From Pseudomonadota bacterium (GTDB lineage: Bacteria > Desulfobacterota > Desulfovibrionia > Desulfovibrionales > Desulfovibrionaceae): a stretch of 64,000 bases of DNA. The translations under genes and the position numbers were made by a program. The DNA lies in NCBI GenBank assembly GCA_018816865.1, contig JAHIUW010000016.1:1-64000 (forward strand), written 5' to 3'. This document shows positions 18,701-26,822 of this stretch, piece by piece. Numbering within the stretch: the stretch's first letter is position 1; the number at the start of each line of letters is the position of its first letter. The notes beneath the pieces were generated by a model. The model searched no databases and had not been told where the DNA came from. It saw only the letters and a list, made by a program, of their open reading frames with translations.

Positions 18701-19357
18701 GCTCCAGGTCACGTAAGCGCCCACGGCGGTCAGGGCCACCAGCTTGACCACGGATTCCACCGCCACTGCGGCGATCATCCCCTGGTGCCGTTCCGTGGGG
18801 TCCAAGCGGCGCACGCCGACCAGGATCGTGAAGACGCTCATGAACACGACCAATGCAGGACCGGCTGCGTCAAGCCAGAGGGGGCGCAAGACGGGGCCAT
18901 GCCCCGAGGGAAAGGTGGCGGCGATCTCCAGGGTCGACAGGATGGCCTTCATCTGCAAGGCCACATAGGGCAGGCTGCCCACCAGCGCCATAACGGTCAC
19001 CAGGGCAGCCACCAACTGCGAGTGGTCGTAACGCGCGGAGATGAAGTCCGCGATGCTGGTCACTCGGCGCTCGGTCTTGAAGCGGACCATACGCCGCAGC
19101 ACAATCCACCACACGGTGGCCGAGAGCAGGATGCCAAAAGTGATCGGCGCATACATGTAGCCTGTCCGAGCCGCCAGACCCACGCTGCCGTAGAACGACC
19201 AGGTGCTGCTGTAGACGGCCAGGGCCAGGGCGTAGATATGCGGGCTGGACTCGACCCGTTTGCGCCAGGAAGGGGATTCCTCCACGAACAGGGCAATGGC
19301 GAAGATGATGGCCGCATAGATGGCGATGATGCCCAACAGGACTCCGGAAGCTCCCAT
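15707..19357 (-). CDS. Sodium/solute symporter fused to PAS-histidine kinase (CbrA-like)
   Basis: A 1,216-residue sensor. Residues 1 to about 500 are a sodium:solute symporter (SSS) domain with some 12 to 13 helices. A linker follows, then two PAS domains at about 700-820 and 830-945, a HisKA domain with phospho-acceptor His at about 967 (GMAHEINNPLGG), and an HATPase domain with EVEDNGPGMD and GTGLGLSVSYFI. No receiver domain is attached, unlike many relatives, so it must pass phosphate to a separate regulator. In the CbrA group the transporter part can sense or carry a nutrient (histidine in Pseudomonas); the ligand here is unknown. The ATG at 19357 has GAGGAG ahead. The TTG at 19360 is less likely. 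It overlaps the stop of the small upstream gene. Confidence 0.9.
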   Translation of the reverse strand: MGASGVLLGIIAIYAAIIFAIALFVEESPSWRKRVESSPHIYALALAVYSSTWSFYGSVGLAARTGYMYAPITFGILLSATVWWIVLRRMVRFKTERRVTSIADFISARYDHSQLVAALVTVMALVGSLPYVALQMKAILSTLEIAATFPSGHGPVLRPLWLDAAGPALVVFMSVFTILVGVRRLDPTERHQGMIAAVAVESVVKLVALTAVGAYVTWSLFDGLDDIYARVEELPFEVLLGVGDGSSSAYMTWVSMLFLTMFAGLLLPRQFHVAVVENSDERHILTAMWLFPLYVFVLQLFVMPIALGGLVYGLPREAADSFVLRLPFMSGAGWLGILAFLGGLSAGMSMIVISTVTLATMITNHLLLPALDLFPRLNIFRRFLLQGRWAVVIVFLGLGYAFNVMVGDSYILVNMGIISFAAAFQFAPVVLGGLFWKGGTREGALVGLGAGFVVWGWTVLIPAFVRSGWLAASLLEVGPFGLAWLRPEALQGLEVLDPLTHTLFWSMLLNAGLYGAVSVFMGEPQEERAPRSLGDVVGCDESGGEGRTWDSHISLEDKRRLMARQFSAYYPAHKAVELSKRCAAAAGLEGMELVNIRQLMALYAEAERVLAGVIGSAAAYKTLREGSLYSTRETMELSEVYACILADLKLSPEDLAKRIDYYQEREVLLKNHADELIQANRQLVEEVAERRRTEKELAAAESNYRGIFENATEGIFQSTPDGRILGANPAFARFFGYESAEQLMREVKDMRVQHYADPAVRDRFVVAMREKNRVSGFEVLFNCRERGQRWGALHARAILDEQGQVDHFEGILEDIHDRKMAEEKILGVNRYVKDVIDSMPSAVIGLDRRGHITNWNSAAVRQLGLPGVKTDTLCLSEVFPETQPYSEVFQRAMNMRMPQHLPKVVREVDGQVRYEDVMVYPLVGGTSDGEQAVMRVDDITDRVRMEEMMVQTEKMMSVGGLAAGMAHEINNPLGGILQAVQNILRRVSDELPGNIEASEKTGVPLSKIREYLERRKILSMIEGIRDSGLRAAEIVTNMLEFSRRSASEKTRVDMANLLNTTVELASKDYGLKKSYDFRNIRIKRDFDPTLPAISCTPSEIEQVLLNLLRNAAQALPKEGDESLWPQITLRTRRDGDWVRIEVEDNGPGMDAATRKRVFEPFFTTKEAGEGTGLGLSVSYFIITTKHGGEFSVESAPGHGTTFIIRLPVRSLEVDEP

Positions 19358-19572
19358 CAATGCTCCTCTTTCCTGACATCATCCCTGCCGTGTGCCATGG
19401 CGACCAGGATCAGCAGGCCGATGATCACTGCACCCCCAACAGTCAGATAAAGGAAAAGTCCCTGTCCGCGGCCCGCCACAGTGATCAGTGGCCAGCCAAA
19501 GAGCAGCCCGGCCAGGACGAACAGCAGCAGCAGGCTGGGTTCCCGCTCGAGAAAGGATTTCATTCGTTTCAT
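19357..19572 (-). CDS. Small two-helix membrane protein, coupled to symporter-kinase
   Basis: 71 residues with two clear membrane helices (LLLLFVLAGLLFGWPLITVA and LTVGGAVIIGLLILVAMA) and charged ends. Its TGA overlaps the kinase ATG (TGATG), so translation is coupled and roughly equal amounts of both are expected. Small two-helix subunits are known partners of some SSS transporters (for example DUF4212 proteins), and a similar accessory role is plausible. I do not recognise a named family. Confidence 0.7.
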   Translation of the reverse strand: MKRMKSFLEREPSLLLLFVLAGLLFGWPLITVAGRGQGLFLYLTVGGAVIIGLLILVAMAHGRDDVRKEEH

Positions 19573-19673
19573 TCCTTGCTCCGAAAGTTACGGACGGCAC
19601 GGACTATGCTCTATAATGCACTTATTTTACGTATATTTCAAGGGAGTGCAGCAAATCATACTACATCGTTACA

Positions 19674-19713
19674 GAAAATGAAAAGCCCCGGTTCCAACGT
19701 GGAAACCGGGGCT
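19674..19713 (-). terminator. Terminator after murA
   Basis: Inverted arms AGCCCCGGTT and AACCGGGGCT (19684-19713) are followed on the minus strand by TTTT and an AT-rich tract. Confidence 0.85.
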
Positions 19714-19764
19714 GATGAATTGAATATTTTGGGACGATCCGCAGAGCGCTCCCTGGGTCAGGGG

Positions 19765-21018
19765 CTACTCCTTTTCACGGCGGATGCACGCGCCCACGGC
19801 CTGCAACTTATCCTCGATACGTTCATAGCCCCTGTCCAGGTGGTAGATGCGCTGAACCTCGGTCACGCCCCTGGCTGCCAGTCCGGCCAGCACCAGCGAG
19901 GCCGAGGCCCGCAGATCCGAGGCCATGACCGGCGCGCCGCGCAGTTCAGAGACGCCACGCACCATGGCCGTACGACCATCCAGGGTGATGTCCGCGCCCA
20001 TGCGCCGAAGTTCCTGGACATGCATGAAGCGGTTTTCGAAGATGGTCTCCTTGATCATGCCTGCGCCCTGGGCCACACACATGGTGGCCATGATCTGGGC
20101 CTGCATGTCCGTGGGATAGCCGGGGAACGGCAGAGTGGTCACGTTGACCCCTCGCAGACCATTGCCGCGATAGCAGCGCACACCGCCGGGGGCCTCCTCG
20201 ATGGTCATGCCCATCTCCCTGAGCTTCTGGACCACGGCCTCCAGCTCAAACAGCGGGCAATCGCCCACAATCAGGTCGCCATCGGTAATGGCGGCCGCGC
20301 AAAGGAAGGTCCCGGCCTCGATGCGATCGGGCATGATGCGATATTCACAGCCCGTCAAGCTGTCCACCCCCTGCACGGTGATCACGCTGGTGCCGTGGCC
20401 GGAGATCCTGGCCCCGCAAGCGATCAGAAACTCGGCCAGATCGACCACCTCCGGCTCGCGCGCGGCGTTGACCAGCACGGTCTCGCCCTGGGCCAGGGCC
20501 GCGGCCATGAGCAGGTTCTCGGTACCACCCACGGTGGGGAAGTCGAACTGGATATGCGCACCCTTCAAGCCGTCCTTGCAAGTGCCGTGGATGTATCCGG
20601 CGTCCAGGTCGAAGGTTGCGCCCATGGCCTCCAGGCCCTTCAGATGCAGGTCCACGGGACGCGCCCCAATGGCGCAGCCACCGGGCAGGGAGACCTTGGC
20701 CTCGCCCATGCGGGCCAAGAGCGGTCCGAGGCATAACACCGAAGCGCGCATGGTCTTCACCAAATCATAGGGGGCCTCGATCTTCAGGTCGCACATTTCG
20801 ACCTTGGCGGTATTGCCATCGAAGGAGGCCTCGCAGCCAAGGATCTGCAAAAGTTTCAGCGTGGTGTGAATATCCCGCAGCCGGGGCACATTGGTGTAGG
20901 TGATGGGCCCCTCCACCGCCAGCGCCGCCAGCAGGATGGGCAATGCGGCATTCTTGGCGCCGCTGACCTGAATGGTACCGGAAAGGGGTCTGCCCCCTTC
21001 AATCACGAGTTTGTCCAT
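19765..21018 (-). CDS. murA: UDP-N-acetylglucosamine 1-carboxyvinyltransferase
   Basis: This is the first committed enzyme of peptidoglycan synthesis: it adds enolpyruvate from PEP to UDP-GlcNAc in the cytoplasm. It has the family start [25 protein letters not shown], the catalytic cysteine C115 in [15 protein letters not shown] (the fosfomycin target), and the C-terminal [13 protein letters not shown]. Length is 417 residues, as usual. The ATG at 21018 is better placed than the GTG at 21027. C115 is present, so the protein should be fosfomycin-sensitive by that criterion alone. Confidence 0.96.
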   Translation of the reverse strand: MDKLVIEGGRPLSGTIQVSGAKNAALPILLAALAVEGPITYTNVPRLRDIHTTLKLLQILGCEASFDGNTAKVEMCDLKIEAPYDLVKTMRASVLCLGPLLARMGEAKVSLPGGCAIGARPVDLHLKGLEAMGATFDLDAGYIHGTCKDGLKGAHIQFDFPTVGGTENLLMAAALAQGETVLVNAAREPEVVDLAEFLIACGARISGHGTSVITVQGVDSLTGCEYRIMPDRIEAGTFLCAAAITDGDLIVGDCPLFELEAVVQKLREMGMTIEEAPGGVRCYRGNGLRGVNVTTLPFPGYPTDMQAQIMATMCVAQGAGMIKETIFENRFMHVQELRRMGADITLDGRTAMVRGVSELRGAPVMASDLRASASLVLAGLAARGVTEVQRIYHLDRGYERIEDKLQAVGACIRREKE

Positions 21019-21108
21019 GCACTCCACCTTGAATGGGAATTAAGTATTGCCTGAATGAAAAACACTTGACCGGCAACCGGCCCTCGGGTAAATCAACCTT
21101 CCTCGTGC

Positions 21109-21185
21109 GGTGGGTGTAGCTCAGTTGGTAGAGCACCTGGTTGTGGCCCAGGTGGCCGTGGGTTCAAGTCCCATCACTCACCCCA
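21109..21185 (+). tRNA. tRNA-His (GTG)
   Basis: A complete cloverleaf. The acceptor stem pairs 21110-21116 with 21175-21181; the anticodon loop TTGTGGC gives GTG; the T-loop is GGTTCAAGTC; and CCA is encoded at 21183-21185. Base 21109 is G and faces discriminator C, as expected for the extra G-1 of tRNA-His. Confidence 0.97.
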
Positions 21186-21199
21186 TCAGAGAAGATCAT

Positions 21200-21227
21200 G
21201 CCCCGCTTATGCGGGGCTTTTCTTTTG
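21200..21227 (+). terminator. Terminator after tRNA-His
   Basis: Stem CCCCGC/GCGGGG with loop TTAT (21201-21216), followed by CTTTTCTTTT. Confidence 0.9.
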
Positions 21228-21467
21228 CCGGGTCCCGACCTGGCAGCCCCGCCCGCAAAGGGCTGGGGACTTATACCCCGCCCGGGTCCAAAATAAAAGA
21301 AGATTCCCCCCGCCCACAGCGCACCAAACCTCTACGTCATAAAACATCCACATCACAGGCAGTTGTATGCAACAAACATTCGACAGAGCAGGGCAGCAAT
21401 TGGCCGGTAGTGCAGCGAATGTGGCGGCTGAGCATTCACATCCCCCCATGATGAAGAAAGGACTCGT

Positions 21468-21932
21468 ATGAAATCCATTCCGCAAAGCGTTGCGGTCTGC
21501 CTGCTTGGCACAGCCCTTTTTGCCTGCACTATGGCTCCAGGCTTCGGGCCGAATGCGGCCATGGCGGCCAGCGTTGTCCCCATGCACTATCAACTTCCGG
21601 AAAACCCGAGCAACGCCGTCACCCTGTCGTCTGAGGACCGCGCCGCCATCGCCGACACCCTGTCCGGCTTCTACAAGACCCTCGCCGAGGCCAGGGTCAT
21701 CATGCGGGGCTTCGATATCGATCCCTACCTGACGGAAAATCACACCGGCCGCATGACGGAATTTTCCCTGAACCTGACGCTCAGGAACGGAAGCCGCTTG
21801 AGTTCGAAGCCGCGCAAGGTCCCGGAAAACAAGCTTGGGAACTGCATCCGGAACTGCATCAGGCACTGCATTGGGCAGTATCAGAAAAGAGTCACCGACA
21901 AAGAATCGAAATTGAACCTGACAAACCTCTGA
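21468..21932 (+). CDS. Small secreted protein of unknown function
   Basis: 154 residues beginning with a Sec signal: a basic start, VCLLGTALFACTMAPGF, and a probable cut after AAMAA near residue 34. An internal FAC could alternatively be read as a weak lipobox. The middle (SSEDRAAIADTLSGFYKTLAEA) is likely helical. Near the end the peptide repeats a four-residue unit (NCIR-NCIR-HCIG), matching a 12-base repeat in the DNA at about 21838-21876. This puts three cysteines in step. AAAGGA precedes the ATG. A longer open frame on the other strand (21207-21974) lacks these signs. I do not recognise the family. Confidence 0.6.
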   Translation: MKSIPQSVAVCLLGTALFACTMAPGFGPNAAMAASVVPMHYQLPENPSNAVTLSSEDRAAIADTLSGFYKTLAEARVIMRGFDIDPYLTENHTGRMTEFSLNLTLRNGSRLSSKPRKVPENKLGNCIRNCIRHCIGQYQKRVTDKESKLNLTNL

Positions 21933-21942
21933 TTCCACCCAC

Positions 21943-21969
21943 AAAAAAAAGACCGCAGGGGCGGCCTTG
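21943..21969 (-). terminator. Terminator of the 79-codon gene
   Basis: Arms AAGGCCGC and GCGGTCTT (one G-T pair) around a 4-base loop are followed on the minus strand by a run of T residues at 21943-21950. Confidence 0.75.
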
Positions 21970-22001
21970 GACATCTGTGGGCATCACTGCCCCACTATGG
22001 A

Positions 22002-22241
22002 CTAGAGAAATCCGACCTCGACCATGGCCACCTTCAGATAACGCCAGGCCTCGGAACTGCTGACATTCTTGAAGTTCTCCTGAAGATCGCTTTTGGCGAA
22101 CGCGCCAATACGCCAGTGCCCCTTCACGAAGACCATGGTCTCGTGCAGTTCAGCGGAGTAGACCATCACCCTGTCCGTTTCGGTATCCACCATGGCCAGG
22201 GGTGTGGTCGAGAAGCGCGTGGCTAATAATTTTTTAGTCAT
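22002..22241 (-). CDS. Hypothetical protein, 79 residues
   Basis: A small cytoplasmic-looking protein (MTKKLLATRFSTTPLAMVDT...) with no signal peptide or membrane helix. The presence of a good terminator directly downstream and normal codon use support a real gene. No family is recognised. The upstream 286 bases to selB show no other gene; in particular, no tRNA-Sec is visible there. Confidence 0.55.
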   Translation of the reverse strand: MTKKLLATRFSTTPLAMVDTETDRVMVYSAELHETMVFVKGHWRIGAFAKSDLQENFKNVSSSEAWRYLKVAMVEVGFL

Positions 22242-22527
22242 ATTGGGTAGTTATAAGAATCTGTCTGCTGATACTATCGGGACTGAAGCGATCAGGCAAG
22301 CCTGAAGCTGTGGAAAAACGAAACCCTCGCGCCCAGTTTCCACGTAATCAGAAAAAAAACGACTGCGGGCTGGGCCTTTTCGTAATTTCTGCATCGCAAA
22401 TACTGGTCCTTCCCTGAACCCGTCCAGGCATTCAGGTTGCCGCCCTGCGCACCGGACAGGAGCCGACGCCCCGGCCCATGCAAACCTTGCACAGGCCGCT
22501 TCGCAACGAATGGCTGCACCCAGGCCC

Positions 22528-24435
22528 TCAACGCTTGCGAAGGATGCGCTTGTCGCCCACCCGCACAGTGAGCTTCTCCTTGTCGAAATGCTCCAGCAGC
22601 GGAATGGCGAACTTGCGCGAAAGTCCGGTGAGGGTCTTGAAATCCGGTGCGCCCATCTCGCCACTCTGCTCCAGAAAGCCCACCACCTTGGCGCGAATGG
22701 AGTCCAGGGCCGTGGCGTGGAAGTACATGTCTTCATTGATCTTGACCAACTGGCCCTGCTCCATGAGCAGCCGAAAAACCCCCGCGGACTCCTTGGCGTT
22801 CACCCCCAGCGGCTCCAACACATCCTTCAGATTGGGCGGGGTTTCCCCGCCTGCGGCGTAGGCGGTGAGCACCGCGCTCCTCAGCTTTTCCTGATCCGCC
22901 GCCAGGCTCACCTTGTGGTCCTTCAGGCGCAGGACCTCGGCCTCGGCCACCAGCTCGCCGCGTTTCAACAGCCGCTCCACGAGGGCATGGAACAGGCGCT
23001 CGGGCAAGGCACGGCCCCAGGTGGAGGCCAGCTCGCCTCGCAGAATGCCCTGCTTCATGGGCCCGACCTTGTGGAACCGGCCCATAAACACCAAGGCGGA
23101 CTCGCACAGCTCGTCCACCACCGCGCCCGAGGCGTAGAGACGCGCATCGCGGTCGAACAGGAAAGCCTCGCCCCGGCTGAGCAGTGCCTGCAAGGCCTTT
23201 TCCAGAGCCTTGGCCTCCAGCTCGGCCATGGTTCGCAGTTGCGCCAGGGACAAGCCCTCGGACCCGGCCAGGGTCAGCTGCATCCCGAGCACCGCTTCCT
23301 GGTCGTCCCCGGCCAGCACGGCCATCTGCACCAAGGCGGACTCGTCGAAACGCTTCACCTTGTGCCCCAGCGGGCTCAGGATGCGCCCGCCGGCAATGGT
23401 CCGCAATGGCGAAAACGAGCGCAGCACCACGCGATCACCAAAGACCCCGGGCAAGGGTTCCGGCAGGCGGAGTTGGCAAATGGCCTTCTCACCCGGACGC
23501 AGGGCGTCACGATCCAGCAGATGAATGCGCGCCAGAATCTCGCGCGTTCCGTGGTGCAGATGCACCTCGCGCCGGTGCTTCAGCTCACGCCCGGCCGAGG
23601 GCAAATAGTTCAGTTCCACGTCCCACACCTGGCTGGGAAACAGGGAGCCCGGCCGAGCCAGAACATCGCCCCGGGAGATATCATCGACCTCCAGCCCGGA
23701 CAGGTTCACGGCCGTCCGCCGTCCGGCAGGGGCCTCGGTCACGGATTGGCCGTGGGATTGCAATCCGCGCACCTTGGTGGGGGTGCCCTTGGGGTACAGC
23801 AGTACGGCCTCACCCTCACAGATGCTGCCCGAGACCAGCGTACCCGTAACCACGGTGCCATGCCCCCTCATGGTGAAGACGCGGTCCACGGGCAGACGGA
23901 ACAGGTCCGAGCGGCGACGGCTGCTGTAGCTCGCAGCCAGGGCTGCGATGGCGGCACGCAGTTCATCCAATCCCTGGCCCGTGTGCGCGGATACCGGAAT
24001 CAGCGGAGCCTCGGCCAGGAACGTGCCCGCCAGCGCGGCAGAGACATCGTCGCTGACCATCTCCAGCCAGTCCTCGTCCACCATGTCGGTCTTGGTCAGG
24101 GCCACCAGCCCGTGCTCGATGCCCAGCAAGGCGCAAATTTCCAGGTGTTCGCGGGTCTGAGGCATCACGCCCTCGTCCGCGGCCACCACCAGTAGCGCGA
24201 AGTCCACGCCCGCAGCCCCGGCCACCATGTTCTTCACGAAACGTTCATGACCAGGCACGTCGATGACGCCCAGCCGCCCACCATCGGGCAGGTCCAGAAA
24301 GGCGAAACCCAATTCGATGGTGATGCCGCGCTTCTTCTCTTCCTTCAACCGGTCGCAGTCGATCCCCGTGAGGGCCTTGACGAGGGTCGTCTTGCCATGG
24401 TCGATGTGTCCGGCGGTGCCCATGATGAGCGGCAT
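22528..24435 (-). CDS. selB: Selenocysteine-specific elongation factor
   Basis: A GTPase that brings Sec-tRNA(Sec) to UGA codons marked by a SECIS hairpin. The N-terminal EF-Tu-like part has [19 protein letters not shown] (P-loop), [23 protein letters not shown] and TKTDMVD. Two beta-barrel domains follow, then a C-terminal half of winged-helix domains that bind the mRNA hairpin. The 635 residues match the full bacterial length. AAAGGAG precedes the start. Together with selA at 26.8 kb it shows that the host makes selenoproteins. Confidence 0.95.
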   Translation of the reverse strand: MPLIMGTAGHIDHGKTTLVKALTGIDCDRLKEEKKRGITIELGFAFLDLPDGGRLGVIDVPGHERFVKNMVAGAAGVDFALLVVAADEGVMPQTREHLEICALLGIEHGLVALTKTDMVDEDWLEMVSDDVSAALAGTFLAEAPLIPVSAHTGQGLDELRAAIAALAASYSSRRRSDLFRLPVDRVFTMRGHGTVVTGTLVSGSICEGEAVLLYPKGTPTKVRGLQSHGQSVTEAPAGRRTAVNLSGLEVDDISRGDVLARPGSLFPSQVWDVELNYLPSAGRELKHRREVHLHHGTREILARIHLLDRDALRPGEKAICQLRLPEPLPGVFGDRVVLRSFSPLRTIAGGRILSPLGHKVKRFDESALVQMAVLAGDDQEAVLGMQLTLAGSEGLSLAQLRTMAELEAKALEKALQALLSRGEAFLFDRDARLYASGAVVDELCESALVFMGRFHKVGPMKQGILRGELASTWGRALPERLFHALVERLLKRGELVAEAEVLRLKDHKVSLAADQEKLRSAVLTAYAAGGETPPNLKDVLEPLGVNAKESAGVFRLLMEQGQLVKINEDMYFHATALDSIRAKVVGFLEQSGEMGAPDFKTLTGLSRKFAIPLLEHFDKEKLTVRVGDKRILRKR

Positions 24436-24593
24436 GCGCAGTCTCCTTTGATTCCATATTGCGATCCGTCAAATCAGCGTAGGTGAAATCGCCCAAGCCC
24501 TCAAGCTATCCGTACTTGCTGATGATCCGTCATCGGGTCTGGCCCTTGGCAAGGAAAATGGGTAGGATGCCCAAAACCATGAGGGGATCAACG

Positions 24594-25079
24594 ATGAGCA
24601 TCCGCTTCGAAGGGCCTGCCGTGTTCGTGGAAAACATGGGCGTGGCCAGAAAATTCTACGAGGGGCTCCTGGGCCTGGAAGTGCAATTCGCCGTGGCCGA
24701 CGCCTACACGGCCTATGTGGGCGGCATGTCGCTCTGGTCCGCGTCCAGCGCCAGCGAATTGATCCATGGCCGCACCCCGACTGAACCGCCCGGCCCCCAG
24801 GGCCGAGGCAATTTCGAACTGTATTTCGAGTCCGACGCCATCGTCGAGGCCTGGGACACCATCGAGGCCGCCGGGGCCCCCGTGGTGCACGGCGTGCGTG
24901 AGATGCCCTGGAGCCAGCGCTGCTTCCGCATCCAGGACCCGGACGGCCATCTGGTGGAAGTAGGCGAACCCATGCCCCTGGTCATCCGCCGCCTGCTGGA
25001 CACGGGCCTCTCGGCCCAAGAAGTGGCTGACCGCACCATGGCCCCGCTGGAAATGGTCCAGGCCGTGGCCAAGGGCTAG
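24594..25079 (+). CDS. VOC (glyoxalase/bleomycin-resistance fold) protein
   Basis: 161 residues. The first 125 form a vicinal-oxygen-chelate module (MSIRFEGPAVFVENMGVARKFYEGLLGLEV... to IQDPDGHLVEVGEP). The paired beta-alpha-beta units are visible, and metal ligands are possible at the His and Glu positions. The last 35 residues (RRLLDTGLSAQEVADRTMAP) read like a small helix-turn-helix, an uncommon addition. The ATG at 24594 follows GAGGGG; the frame extends to 24483 without support. The substrate is unknown. It is divergent from selB. Confidence 0.8.
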   Translation: MSIRFEGPAVFVENMGVARKFYEGLLGLEVQFAVADAYTAYVGGMSLWSASSASELIHGRTPTEPPGPQGRGNFELYFESDAIVEAWDTIEAAGAPVVHGVREMPWSQRCFRIQDPDGHLVEVGEPMPLVIRRLLDTGLSAQEVADRTMAPLEMVQAVAKG

Positions 25080-25114
25080 CCTGATTACAAACCCGACTGT
25101 TCCGACGACAATGA

Positions 25115-25144
25115 AGCCGCCTCCCAAACGGGAGGCGGCTTTTC
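25115..25144 (+). terminator. Terminator after the VOC gene
   Basis: A perfect 10-bp stem GCCGCCTCCC/GGGAGGCGGC with loop AAAC, followed by TTTT. Confidence 0.92.
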
Positions 25145-25193
25145 ATCAATTTGAAGATGATCATCCCCTCAGGGAAAAGGCTTTCAGCCTCCC

Positions 25194-25392
25194 CCAGCGG
25201 GCGTTCAATCACTGCAAGGTTTTGAAATAACACAGCCCTCGCGGATGAGTGGACGTCCGTCTTCAGGGCGTTCAAAAATGGTCGGATGCAAGGCGCAAGA
25301 AACGCCCGGGCTCGACGCGTATATGCCAATACGCGAGAGTCCGGGCGTTTTGAAGTAACAACGCAGACGGCCGTTTTTCAACGCCCGCTGCC
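25194..25392. repeat. Structured intergenic repeat element
   Basis: CAGCGGGCGTTCAA near 25196 and its inverse TTCAACGCCCGCTG near 25377 bound a 200-base gene-free unit. Inside is a strong hairpin (ACGCCCGG... with ...CCGGGCGT, 25301-25351) whose loop holds the palindrome-like CGCGTATATGCCAATACGCG. Two related pieces (GTTTTGAAATAACA and GTTTTGAAGTAACA) occur at 25217 and 25351. It looks like a dispersed intergenic repeat of the REP/BIME type and may also end transcripts from the M18 gene. Confidence 0.65.
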
Positions 25393-25400
25393 ATTAGCCA

Positions 25401-26792
25401 TTAGCTTTCGAGGAAGGCTTTGTACGCCAGCATAGCGGCATACACATCCATCTTGGACGAGACCTCGAACGGGCTGTGCATGGACAGCACTCCAGGGCCG
25501 AAGTCAATGACATCCATGCCGTACACGGCCAGGAACTTGGCCACGGTGCCGCCGCCGCCAACGTCCACCTTGCCCAGTTCGGCCATCTGCCAGGGCACGC
25601 CAGCCGCGTTCAGCAGGCCGCGCAGCCAGCCTACATACTCGGGATGAGCGTCGTTGGCCCCCACCTTACCGCGATGCCCGGTGAACTTGCAGAATACAGG
25701 GCCGTAGCCCAGCACAGAGGAATTGAGCTTCTCGTGCACGTCCTGATAGTCAGGGTCCAGGGCACCATGCACGTCGGCGGACACGGCCTTGGTATTCAAA
25801 AAGACCTCGGACAGGCGCGTCTTGGGTTCCCATTCGCGCAGCAGGTCCTCCATGCAATATTCAAAGAACAGGCTCTTGGCCCCGGTGGCGCCCTCGGAGC
25901 CGATCTCCTCCTTGTCCCAGTACAGCGCGATCTGCGTGTGCTCGGGCTGCTCGGTACTGGTCAGGAAGGCTTCCATGGTGGCGAAGCTGCAGATGCGGTC
26001 ATCCTGGCCGTAGCCACCGATAAGCGAACCGTCCAGCCCCACGGAACGGGCAGGCCCGGCGGGCACGACCTGCATCTCGGCGGAGAACAGGTCCTCCTCG
26101 ATCAGGCCGTATTTCTCGTGCAGCAGTTCCAGGACGCGCTGCTTGATGGGGTCCTTGGGCTTCTCGCCGTCCTTCTTGGACTTGGCCGGGGCGTGACCCA
26201 GGACGATATTCAACTTCTCGGCCTCAAAGGCCTTAGTCACGGTCTTTTCCATCTGGCCCTGGGCCAGATGCGGCAGCAAGTCGAGCACGGTGAGCACCGG
26301 GTCGGTGGGGGCCTCGCCGATGTTCACGCGCACGGTGGTGCCGTCGGCCTTCACGGCCACGCCGTGCAGGGCCAGGGGCCGCGCCAGCCATTGGTGCTTG
26401 CGGATGCCGCCGTAGTAATGGGTCTTGGCCAGGCCCACGGCGCAGTCCTCGTAGAGCGGATGCTGTTTCAGATCCAGGCGCGGGGTATCCACATGGGCCC
26501 CCACCAGACGCACGCCCTCGGACAGGGGACGCTTGCCGCGCCGGGCCAAGAACACGGTCTTGCCGCGCATCACGCGCACGGCCCTGTCCTTGGCGTAGCC
26601 CTCGGCAAACCCGGCGGCCAGCAGCTTTTCCTGGATGAAATCCACGGTCTCGCGCTCGGTCTTGCACTGCGAAAGAAAGTCGATGTAACGGGCGGCCAGG
26701 TCGTCCATGGCCGCGAGGTCCTTCTTGGAGGTATAAACGTCCCAGCAGTTCTTGGGCTCGTAGTTCAGTTCGGGCTTCTTGGCCTTGGTCAT
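25401..26792 (-). CDS. M18-family aminopeptidase
   Basis: A zinc aminopeptidase of 463 residues, cytoplasmic, acting on peptides with acidic or neutral N-termini in known relatives. Metal and catalytic signatures are VGAHVDTPRLDLK near residue 93, DKEEIGSEGATGA near residue 295, and a late HSPFEVSSKMDVYA. The start has AAGGAG ahead. It lies 30 bases downstream of selA on the same strand and may be co-transcribed with it. The link to selenium is probably only positional. Confidence 0.9.
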   Translation of the reverse strand: MTKAKKPELNYEPKNCWDVYTSKKDLAAMDDLAARYIDFLSQCKTERETVDFIQEKLLAAGFAEGYAKDRAVRVMRGKTVFLARRGKRPLSEGVRLVGAHVDTPRLDLKQHPLYEDCAVGLAKTHYYGGIRKHQWLARPLALHGVAVKADGTTVRVNIGEAPTDPVLTVLDLLPHLAQGQMEKTVTKAFEAEKLNIVLGHAPAKSKKDGEKPKDPIKQRVLELLHEKYGLIEEDLFSAEMQVVPAGPARSVGLDGSLIGGYGQDDRICSFATMEAFLTSTEQPEHTQIALYWDKEEIGSEGATGAKSLFFEYCMEDLLREWEPKTRLSEVFLNTKAVSADVHGALDPDYQDVHEKLNSSVLGYGPVFCKFTGHRGKVGANDAHPEYVGWLRGLLNAAGVPWQMAELGKVDVGGGGTVAKFLAVYGMDVIDFGPGVLSMHSPFEVSSKMDVYAAMLAYKAFLES

Positions 26793-26822
26793 GTGTATGG
26801 ATCTCCTTGGGAATGCGTGTCG

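Noticed and set aside
21207-21974. 255-codon open frame on the minus strand
   Set aside because: It runs antisense through the signal-peptide gene and two terminators, and has no ribosome site or family features.
22242-22527. Possible tRNA-Sec beside selB
   Set aside because: No long acceptor and extra-arm structure or CCA end could be found in the gap.
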